Source of the DNA: Synergistaceae bacterium
GTDB taxonomy: Bacteria; Synergistota; Synergistia; Synergistales; Aminobacteriaceae
Assembly: GCA_012523155.1 (NCBI GenBank)
Contig: JAAYJB010000049.1
Span: forward strand, 1-12,231
Length of the DNA: 12,231 bases
Direction of reading: 5' to 3'
A program made the translations under genes and the position numbers. Below are positions 6,946 to 12,231 of this stretch, piece by piece (within the stretch, counting starts at the first letter, position 1; every line of letters begins with the position of its first letter). A model generated the notes under the pieces. That model saw only the letters and a list, made by a program, of their open reading frames with translations. It was not told where the DNA came from and did no database searches.

Positions 6946-8167
6946 TCTGCATCAGCCTCCTTGTTTTTTCCCTGCATTTTTCCAGGAGTTCGGTGCGGGT
7001 CACGACTTTCTGGTCCCCGCTTGATGCGTCGGTCACAAGCATGCGCTCCATGCATGAAATGCAGGGGTCGATGCTGTTGATGATAAGCGGCGCGTCAGCA
7101 AGTTCATTGTCCTTGAACATAAGCGGCCATGAGACAGCGTTGGAGTAAGTGGGGGCACGGACTTTCCACCACGTAACATTTTCGTCTCCTCCGTCGAGGT
7201 GGACAACATGGGTATCATCTCCGCGCGGCGCTTCAATGGAAGACATCCCTGTCCCTTCCGCTTTTTTCAGGTAGGCGAGGACCTTGTTGAGGTTCTTCTC
7301 CCACATGATGTCCCCTTCAGGGAGACCTTCCATGACCTTTTCGATTATGTCTAGGGACTGGTAGACTTCGTGTACCCTGACAAGGAAACGGTCAAACACG
7401 TCTCCGTAGGCCTTTCCGTAGTAATCCTGCGGCACCACGGCCTTGACACCGAAATCCACGTAGGCTTCGTAGGGAGAGCTCTCCCGGAGGTCTGCCCGGA
7501 CACCGCTGGCTCTTACTGTGGGTCCGACGGCGCTGTGTGCTATGGCTTCCTCGTAGGTAAGAACACCCACGTCCCGGAGCCTTGCCTTCGCGATGGGATC
7601 GGCAGTAACGACATCGTAAAAGGGAGAGAACTCTCTCTTATAGTACTTGACCATGTCCTTTACAGTCTTCGAAAGTTCCGCCGTTACATCCCACCTGACG
7701 CCGCCTACTGTTGCAACTCCATAATTGACCCTGTTTCCTGAGAGCACTTCCAGCACGTCCATGACCCGTTCTCTCAGGACCATCCCGAGGTGAAAAGCCG
7801 AGTCGAAGCCTATGGTGTAGCAGGCGACCCCAGCCCACAGCATGTGAGAGTGAAGACGTTCGAGTTCCAGAACGAGTGCCCGGATATACTGTGCTCTCGG
7901 CGGAACAGGAATGGATGCGGCATCCTCCACGGCGCGCAGGAAACAGACGACGTGGGCAAAAGAGCAGATGCCGCAGATCCGTTCGGAGAGGTAGATGACC
8001 TGGATGGGATTGCGGTCCCGGGCCATGAACTCTATGCCCCTGTGTATAGCCCCGGGGCGTACGGTGGCGCCGACGATTTTTTCTCCCTCAAGGTCAAGCC
8101 ACGCCGTTATGGGCTCTTTCAGACCGACATGTACAGGACCGATGGGAACCTTGTATTTTTTCTCCAT
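6932..8167 (-). CDS. mbhL: Mbh group 4 [NiFe] hydrogenase large (catalytic) subunit L
   Basis: A 411-residue catalytic subunit, homologous to NuoD, that reduces protons to H2 at a Ni-Fe(CN)2CO centre. All four cysteine Ni ligands are present: motif L1 RICGICSFAH (C65, C68, with R63 and H72) and motif L2 DPCISCMER (C369, C372). HRGIE (42-46) is the usual early block of group 4 enzymes. Intact ligands argue for an active hydrogenase, not NuoD or the Mbx/Mbs sulfane reductases with altered Ni-site motifs. A 36-residue tail follows R375; whether it is trimmed during maturation as in other [NiFe] large subunits is inference. No hyp maturation or protease gene lies in the window, so these must be elsewhere. 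The start ATG has GGAGG 9 bases upstream and is 13 bases after the mbhK stop. Confidence 0.96.
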   Translation of the reverse strand: MEKKYKVPIGPVHVGLKEPITAWLDLEGEKIVGATVRPGAIHRGIEFMARDRNPIQVIYLSERICGICSFAHVVCFLRAVEDAASIPVPPRAQYIRALVLELERLHSHMLWAGVACYTIGFDSAFHLGMVLRERVMDVLEVLSGNRVNYGVATVGGVRWDVTAELSKTVKDMVKYYKREFSPFYDVVTADPIAKARLRDVGVLTYEEAIAHSAVGPTVRASGVRADLRESSPYEAYVDFGVKAVVPQDYYGKAYGDVFDRFLVRVHEVYQSLDIIEKVMEGLPEGDIMWEKNLNKVLAYLKKAEGTGMSSIEAPRGDDTHVVHLDGGDENVTWWKVRAPTYSNAVSWPLMFKDNELADAPLIINSIDPCISCMERMLVTDASSGDQKVVTRTELLEKCREKTRRLMQNDRN

Positions 8168-8180
8168 TTACATGATCCTC

Positions 8181-8735
8181 CTAAGAAAGCTCCCGCACAT
8201 CTCCGGCGGAAGGGCCGGCCTCATCCCTGCGCCAGGGTTTTATGCTTTCGTTCCAGTTCTCTGGCAGGAAGACAAGAGCCTTATTGGGAAGGCCGTCGAA
8301 ATCGACGCCGAACATTTCCCGGGTTTCTCTCTCGCTGTACTCCACTCCTGGAATCCTTGAAAAGAGCGAAGGCATGACGAGATCTTTTTTATCCACGGGA
8401 ACAGATACATTGACCCCGATACGTTTTCCCCGCCCCGCGACCTGGAAAAGGGTGAAGTGGTAGTAGAGCGTGACCACGTCCCCGTCGTCATTTCCCGAGA
8501 TCACATGAAACTGGGGAAAATCAAATTCCGCAAGCGTATCGACGAGGTTAAGAAATTCCTCTTTCGGCACGGAAAGCCAGGCATCGTAAAATCCGACCCG
8601 GTCTTCCTTTCCGCCTTTTCTTTCCCTGAGCTCTGCAGATACAGCATCGCCGAAAACTTCACGGATCCTGGAGAGGACTTCTTCCGGTGTCTTCGCTGAC
8701 CTGACGTTATCCACAGGTTTCTTCGGAAAACTCAT
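8181..8735 (-). CDS. mbhK: Mbh hydrogenase subunit K (NuoC-like 30-kDa family)
   Basis: A 184-residue soluble subunit that packs against the large subunit in the peripheral arm; it has no cofactor motif. The recognisable block is SERETREMFGVDFDGLPNK (134-152), the NuoC/30-kDa signature ending an alpha-beta domain that covers about 18-150. The first 20 and last 20 residues are polar and probably extended. The ATG overlaps the mbhJ stop as ATGA, and no strong ribosome site is visible, so re-initiation after mbhJ is likely. In complex I the NuoC and NuoD equivalents are sometimes fused; here they are separate, as in archaeal Mbh. Confidence 0.9.
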   Translation of the reverse strand: MSFPKKPVDNVRSAKTPEEVLSRIREVFGDAVSAELRERKGGKEDRVGFYDAWLSVPKEEFLNLVDTLAEFDFPQFHVISGNDDGDVVTLYYHFTLFQVAGRGKRIGVNVSVPVDKKDLVMPSLFSRIPGVEYSERETREMFGVDFDGLPNKALVFLPENWNESIKPWRRDEAGPSAGDVRELS

Positions 8736-9199
8736 GACTGCTGTTCACCCGCTTTCTTTAGGTCCTCTCTCAGCCGTTCAAGCTTCAGAACAGCCTTGGC
8801 GACTCCTTCTATGATCGCCTCCGGACGAGGGGGGCATCCGTGGACATAGACATCCACAGGAATGATGCGGTCGATCGGGCCGTCGAGATTATAGGATTTA
8901 TAGAACACGTCGCCGGAAGCCCCGCAGTTGCCCACAGCCACTACTGCCTTCGGGTCGGGCATCTGGTTGTAGATCCTCCTGAGCCTGTTCGTCATGTATT
9001 TCGTAACAGGGCCCGTTACGATGAGTACATCCGCATGCCGCGGCGTACCGACGAGTTTCATCCCCAACCGCTCAATATCATACCTCGGGCTGATCGTCGC
9101 AACGATCTCGATGTCGCATCCGTTGCACGAGCCTGAATTGCAGGTGGTGACCCACAGCGATTTCGGCAGGATCTCAAGGTATTTCTCCAGCTTCATCAT
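8732..9199 (-). CDS. mbhJ: Mbh hydrogenase small subunit J (NuoB-like, one [4Fe-4S])
   Basis: A 155-residue small subunit carrying the cluster next to the Ni-Fe site. Four Cys fit the NuoB/group 4 pattern: C25 and C28 in SCNGCDIE, C92 in VGNCGASG, and C122 in HGCPPRPE. C20 is extra. As in other group 4 enzymes, there is no twin-arginine leader and no extra cluster domain, so the active site faces the cytoplasm. The tail 138-155 is charged and helical. The start could be the ATG at 9199 or the next codon, also ATG; GGAGGGG lies a few bases upstream, just after the mbhI stop. Confidence 0.95.
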   Translation of the reverse strand: MMKLEKYLEILPKSLWVTTCNSGSCNGCDIEIVATISPRYDIERLGMKLVGTPRHADVLIVTGPVTKYMTNRLRRIYNQMPDPKAVVAVGNCGASGDVFYKSYNLDGPIDRIIPVDVYVHGCPPRPEAIIEGVAKAVLKLERLREDLKKAGEQQS

Positions 9200-9211
9200 C
9201 GGGATCCCCTC

Positions 9212-9553
9212 CTAAACCAGTAGGATGAACACGGCGAGAAAAGCAACGGCAATGACATAATAACCGACTATGTCCGTCGCGATCCCGGTGTGCATTCCAA
9301 GAAGGCCTTTATAGAAAGGCTCAAGTGCTTTCCTGAATCCCCAGTACGCAGAAGACGCGGGAACTGTAATATCCTCACCGTCTTCAGGGACTTCGTTGCC
9401 CGACCAGTAAATTTCATCCTGATCCGTTCCCTTTTTATAGTCCGAACGCCCCTGTGAGCGAAGCCAAAGGGTGAAGAACGCGGCGATAAAGAAGAAGAGG
9501 ATCCACGCGCTTGCGTCCCAGTATCCGAACCCTGTGTAGACCTTACCCCACAT
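9212..9553 (-). CDS. mbhI: Mbh hydrogenase subunit I (small membrane subunit)
   Basis: A 113-residue protein with a hydrophobic helix at about 14-31, a polar acidic stretch at about 35-66, an amphipathic stretch rich in aromatic residues at about 68-86 (SSAYWGFRKALEPFYKGLLG) and a second hydrophobic helix at about 94-113. It is called MbhI from size, topology and its position between the MrpD-like and small-subunit genes. In the archaeal complex this subunit helps tie the antiporter-like MbhH to the hydrogenase arm, in the way the C-terminal lateral helix of NuoL does (established for Mbh as I recall it; not provable here). The start ATG shares one base with the mbhH stop (TAATG) and has GGAGGT 8 bases upstream. 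Confidence 0.82.
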   Translation of the reverse strand: MWGKVYTGFGYWDASAWILFFFIAAFFTLWLRSQGRSDYKKGTDQDEIYWSGNEVPEDGEDITVPASSAYWGFRKALEPFYKGLLGMHTGIATDIVGYYVIAVAFLAVFILLV

Positions 9554-11118
9554 TACATTCCACCTCCCAGGATTGCGCCGATATATCCGCTCTGGTCAAC
9601 GAGGGCCCTTGCCGCGGGCTCGACGAGGGTGGAAAGGGTCCATGACGGGAAGAGGCTTGCTCCAAGGATGGCTGCAGTAAGCACAACCATTCCGATAAGC
9701 ATGGCAGCCGGTACTTCCTGGACTTTTGCCAGTGAACTTTTCTCGGGGCCGAGGAAAGCCGTCTGGAAGACCTTAACGAAAGATGCCAGCGTGAGGACGG
9801 AGGTCACCAGGGCCACGACCGCGAGAAATGGATGCACGGCGAAGGATGATTCGTAGATCAGCAGCTTGGATACAAAACCGTTGAAGGGAGGAAGGCCGGA
9901 GATCGCCGCCGCCGCTATGACAAACATGAACGTGGTGTACGGCATCCTCCTTGCCAATCCGCCCATTTCGTTGAGGTCCTTTTTCCCGGTGGCGTAATAG
10001 ATCGCTCCGGCGGTAAGGAAGAGGAGCGCCTTGTACATGGTGTAGTTGAAAATGTGGAATACTCCGCCTTTAATGGCGGTAAAGCCGTAGTCCGCCATTG
10101 CCCTGGCATCATCCAGTACGAGAAGACCGACTCCGAGACCAAGGAGCATGTAGCCTACCTGCGATACGGAATGGTAGCCCATGAGCCGTTTTATCTCATG
10201 CTGGACCACGGCCATAGAGACGCCGAAGAACATGGAGGCCAGTCCGAAGACAATTAGCATCCAGGGTATGAAGGAACTTCCCATCGTAGCGCCGTAAATT
10301 GAGAAGCACACACGCATCAGGCCGTACAGGGAAGCCTGGCTCACCGCTACGAGCAGGCAGGTGACACCTGTTGGAGCTTCTGCGTATGCATCGGGAAGCC
10401 ACATGTGCATGGGGAACGTTCCGCATTTCATTGCAAGGGATCCCACGAGGAAGACGAGCACCAATTTTTCCATTGACCCCATTTTCAGAACACTTCCGAT
10501 GGCAGCCATGTTCAGCATGTTGTATCTTCCGTAGAGCGCACCTGCAGCAATGAGAATGAACATGGAGCCCACCTGGGAGATCAGAGCGTATTTGAAACTC
10601 GCCTCGATGGCGGTGGGCTTGTCCCTCCAGAAGGCTATAAGACCGAAGGAGGCTATTGACGAGATCTCGATGAAAATGAAGAAGTTGAAGATATCTCCTG
10701 TCACCATCATTCCGATCATCCCGGCGGTGAGGAGGCAGTAAAGGGAAACAAAACGCCCCATGCCGGTGAATCTGTTCATGTAATTCACGGAAAACAATGC
10801 ACCCGCAAAGGAAACGATGGCGCCGCACAATGCCATAAAGGCGCTGAAGGCGTCAACTTCCAGGATTATCCTTACCGGCAGGGCCATTCCTGATGGCAGC
10901 GAGAGATTGAACTTGTCACCGCCCATGACGTAATAGCTGATACCGTTAGCGAGAACGTGGCGCCAGAGCATGAACGCGACAATAAGTGTCAGGAACGAAA
11001 TCGCCACGAGCAGGATGTTGCGGGCAGTTTTCCCCCCAAGGGAGCATACCGGTGCGATAAATGCGCCGAAGAGAGGAATTATCAGGATCAGCGCGGGAAG
11101 ATGTTCGTTCCAGTTCAT
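9553..11118 (-). CDS. mbhH: Mbh hydrogenase subunit H, MrpD/NuoN-like ion-translocating antiporter subunit
   Basis: A 521-residue, roughly 14-helix member of the proton antiporter family (MrpD, NuoL/M/N), the only large antiporter-like subunit seen. Charged residues of the ion path are in place: E151 in FNFFIFIEISS (helix 5), K231 in LAMKCGTFPMHMWLPDAYAEAP (split at 228-249), H307/K310 in QHEIKRLMGYHSVSQ, H355 and K363 in FHIFNYTMYKALLFL, and K418 in PPFNGFVSKLL. The broken helices 7 and 12 are recognisable from PMHMWLPDA and SGLPPFNGF. Movement of protons through it is expected to be coupled to H2 evolution. The start ATG overlaps the mbhG stop (ATGA), with GGAGG 8 bases upstream. By itself it could be mistaken for MrpD or NuoN; the operon decides. 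Confidence 0.94.
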   Translation of the reverse strand: MNWNEHLPALILIIPLFGAFIAPVCSLGGKTARNILLVAISFLTLIVAFMLWRHVLANGISYYVMGGDKFNLSLPSGMALPVRIILEVDAFSAFMALCGAIVSFAGALFSVNYMNRFTGMGRFVSLYCLLTAGMIGMMVTGDIFNFFIFIEISSIASFGLIAFWRDKPTAIEASFKYALISQVGSMFILIAAGALYGRYNMLNMAAIGSVLKMGSMEKLVLVFLVGSLAMKCGTFPMHMWLPDAYAEAPTGVTCLLVAVSQASLYGLMRVCFSIYGATMGSSFIPWMLIVFGLASMFFGVSMAVVQHEIKRLMGYHSVSQVGYMLLGLGVGLLVLDDARAMADYGFTAIKGGVFHIFNYTMYKALLFLTAGAIYYATGKKDLNEMGGLARRMPYTTFMFVIAAAAISGLPPFNGFVSKLLIYESSFAVHPFLAVVALVTSVLTLASFVKVFQTAFLGPEKSSLAKVQEVPAAMLIGMVVLTAAILGASLFPSWTLSTLVEPAARALVDQSGYIGAILGGGM

Positions 11119-11462
11119 CCTCTCAACCTCCGGATCTCGTCGACGTCTATAGTTCCGTAATGGCGCCAGACGAGCATGATAAGCGACAGAAGCAGTGCCG
11201 TTGTTGCAAGTGCTATAACGATCGCGGTCAGGGTCATCGCCTGGGGAGTGGGCATGACCATGGTCGACCCCTCACCGGCGAGGAAGTGTACCGGGATCGT
11301 TCCTCCCGTCCGGTACCCCAGTGCAACGAGAAAAATGTTTACTGAGCTCCCGAGAATGCTTACCGCGATGGCGATCTTGATGAGGTTCTTCGTCATGAAA
11401 ATCCCGAGGAGCCCCATGAGGAAAAGAACTCCTACCACAAAAAAGGGAGCATTACCGATCAT
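11115..11462 (-). CDS. mbhG: Mbh hydrogenase subunit G (MrpC/NuoK-like)
   Basis: A 115-residue, three-helix membrane protein (about 6-23, 27-49, 74-99). The third helix begins with PTPQAMTLTAIVIALATTAL, the characteristic MrpC/NuoK block. The loop between helices 2 and 3 (51-70, containing GGTIPVHFLAGEG) is longer than in NuoK. I chose the ATG at 11462 because GGAGGAGGAA stands 7 bases before it; an upstream in-frame ATG at 11492 would add ten Arg/Trp-rich residues and has no comparable site. This start overlaps the end of mbhF by 11 bases. It is expected to sit beside MbhH in the ion-translocating arm. Confidence 0.9.
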   Translation of the reverse strand: MIGNAPFFVVGVLFLMGLLGIFMTKNLIKIAIAVSILGSSVNIFLVALGYRTGGTIPVHFLAGEGSTMVMPTPQAMTLTAIVIALATTALLLSLIMLVWRHYGTIDVDEIRRLRG

Positions 11463-11934
11463 GGCCCAATTCCTCCTCCATAGGCCCCTCACGGAAAATC
11501 CGGATGCCTCTGAACATGGACAGCACTATCAGCGAAAGGCCGCCCGCCACTTCGATACCGACCGCAATATCCATGAGCGCAATTGTTCCCGACGGGGGTA
11601 TCACTCCATGACCCGATGCCTGGACCACTTCGTGGGGTATCGCAAGGAAGTTGTAAAAGAAGGAGTTCGGGAAACCCATGATTCCGAGCAGAAAGAAGAG
11701 CATTAGCCCGAAGACGAGCAAGGAGTTGAAAATATTCAGCCTGACCCATGACAAAACCTTCTTTCCTCCATATGCAACAAGAAGAAGGCTTATAAAGGTC
11801 GCAACCACCGCTCCGCCCTGGAATCCTCCTCCGGGGGTCACATCGCCGTGAATGATGATGGAGGCGCCGAAGATGACCAGGAACCAGGCGAAGATGTCAC
11901 AGCCTGTCCGTACAACGACTGAAAGCGGCCTCAC
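11452..11934 (-). CDS. mbhF: Mbh hydrogenase subunit F (MrpB/MnhB-like)
   Basis: A 160-residue protein with four hydrophobic helices (about 12-28, 40-57, 68-87, 117-141). The MnhB signature is seen at 30-41, GDVTPGGGFQGG, with the Gly-rich turn typical of MrpB-type antiporter subunits. Residues 145-160 form a charged tail. In the archaeal complex the equivalent is part of the proposed sodium-translocating side; that role is inferred by homology. Translation starts with GTG at 11934, overlapping the mbhE stop (GTGA) and preceded by GGGAGG about 8 bases upstream. Confidence 0.91.
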   Translation of the reverse strand: MRPLSVVVRTGCDIFAWFLVIFGASIIIHGDVTPGGGFQGGAVVATFISLLLVAYGGKKVLSWVRLNIFNSLLVFGLMLFFLLGIMGFPNSFFYNFLAIPHEVVQASGHGVIPPSGTIALMDIAVGIEVAGGLSLIVLSMFRGIRIFREGPMEEELGHDR

Positions 11935-12203
11935 GGTTTTTTCCTCCCTTCACGGAAGAGGGCGGTAACTGAACAAAGGGCTGTAAAGAGAACCGCCGCT
12001 TCTCCTATAGTGTCGAAACCCCTGTAATCAAAAACGATGGAAGTGACCACGTTCTCCGACGAGCGGTCCCTGAGCGCGCTAGCGATGAAATAATCGTCCA
12101 TGGGCACCGTGCCCGGTTCACCGAAGGGGTGAATATTGTCAACAGCGCCCACCACGAGGGCACCGAGAACAATTGCAGCGACGACAAACAGTGTCTTTTT
12201 CAT
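11931..12203 (-). CDS. mbhE: Mbh hydrogenase subunit E (MrpA C-terminal-like)
   Basis: A 90-residue membrane subunit. A hydrophobic helix at 4-20 is followed by a polar outer loop, then FDYRGFDTIGEAAVLFTA (58-75), the block shared with the C-terminal part of MrpA/MnhA and with MbhE, leading into a second helix (about 66-83) and a basic end. E68 in DTIGE is the conserved acidic residue. The first helix could be read as a signal peptide, but the homologues keep it as a membrane helix. The start ATG has GGAGGT about 8 bases upstream. Confidence 0.88.
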   Translation of the reverse strand: MKKTLFVVAAIVLGALVVGAVDNIHPFGEPGTVPMDDYFIASALRDRSSENVVTSIVFDYRGFDTIGEAAVLFTALCSVTALFREGRKKP

Positions 12204-12231
12204 CTCCCGTCACCTCCGTCGCTCTTCTTGA
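12200..12231 (-). CDS. mbhD: 3' end of the preceding gene, probably Mbh subunit D
   Basis: Only the last few codons are inside the window. One frame reads nine polar codons (KKSDGGDGR) and stops at a TGA that overlaps the mbhE start as ATGA, the same arrangement as other junctions in this operon; its third codon positions also look like the neighbours'. A second frame (ending QEERRR) would stop at 12210. The identity as mbhD rests only on the operon order known for mbh. Confidence 0.35.
   Translation of the reverse strand, partial: KKSDGGDGR

Noticed and set aside
6472..7080. Plus-strand open frame of 202 codons opposite mbhM/mbhL
   Set aside because: Antisense shadow of two well-supported genes; His/Arg/Cys-rich composition typical of a spurious frame.
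6932..8167. Large subunit as the Mbx/Mbs sulfane reductase type
   Set aside because: That type has altered Ni-site motifs; here RICGIC and DPCISC are complete.
11176..11706. Plus-strand open frame of 176 codons opposite mbhG/mbhF
   Set aside because: Antisense shadow; the minus-strand MrpC- and MrpB-like proteins are clearly the coding products.
5287..12203. Reading the operon as respiratory complex I (nuo) or an Mrp sodium/proton antiporter
   Set aside because: MbhL retains both Ni-binding CxxC motifs, which NuoD lacks, and the Mrp-like genes are joined to hydrogenase genes in the Mbh order. Mrp alone has no iron-sulfur or hydrogenase subunits.
1..12231. Search for tRNA/rRNA genes, CRISPR repeats, insertion sequences and phage genes
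   Set aside because: No repeat arrays, transposase-like proteins, terminal inverted repeats or tRNA-like cloverleaf were seen; almost the whole window is accounted for by coding genes.

Overview
The window looks like a chromosomal segment of an anaerobic, fermentative bacterium of moderate GC (mid-50s % by eye). The bacterial evidence is family-A DNA polymerase I, a bacterial-type glutamyl-tRNA synthetase and an anchored SurA/PpiD-like chaperone. The dominant content is a ferredoxin-type, energy-conserving group 4 [NiFe] hydrogenase of the Mbh type, best known from Thermococcales archaea. This combination, the lack of lipoprotein features on the chaperone and the general look of the proteins make Synergistota my best guess. 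That is an inference of moderate confidence; Thermotogota or a clostridial relative cannot be excluded without a search.

Region 1 (1-1175, minus strand): the N-terminal 365 codons of a membrane-anchored SurA/PpiD-like folding factor whose 3' end lies outside the window. It is preceded by a possible extended -10 promoter. Region 2 (1176-3737, minus): polA, with a complete 5'-3' exonuclease domain, a shrunken and catalytically empty proofreading domain, and a polymerase domain whose motif C reads His-Asp-Ser instead of the usual His-Asp-Glu. Region 3 (3738-3858): a short divergent promoter region holding a perfect 15-bp inverted repeat that encloses a consensus TATAAT. Region 4 (3859-5178, plus): gltX, a compact enzyme lacking the segment that carries the zinc-binding/CTPEEL region in usual GluRS. 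A strong bidirectional terminator (about 5196-5224) separates it from the convergent hydrogenase operon.

Region 5 (5287-12231, minus): ten complete, tightly packed genes, transcribed from the right edge towards 5287. In transcription order they are mbhE, F, G, H, I, J, K, L, M and N, preceded by the last codons of what is probably mbhD. The order matches the archaeal mbh operon as I know it. Several neighbours overlap by 4 bases (ATGA/GTGA) or 1 base (TAATG), which points to one co-translated complex.

How it works together: MbhN accepts electrons from reduced ferredoxin and passes them through its clusters and the MbhJ cluster to the Ni-Fe site in MbhL, which reduces protons to H2. MbhK braces the peripheral arm and MbhM anchors it in the membrane. 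MbhH (MrpD-like), with MbhG (MrpC-like), MbhF (MrpB-like), MbhE/D (MrpA-C-terminal-like) and MbhI, couples this to proton/sodium movement. The most notable departure is MbhN, which carries four predicted [4Fe-4S] motifs instead of two. No mobile elements, CRISPR arrays, tRNAs or rRNAs were seen.
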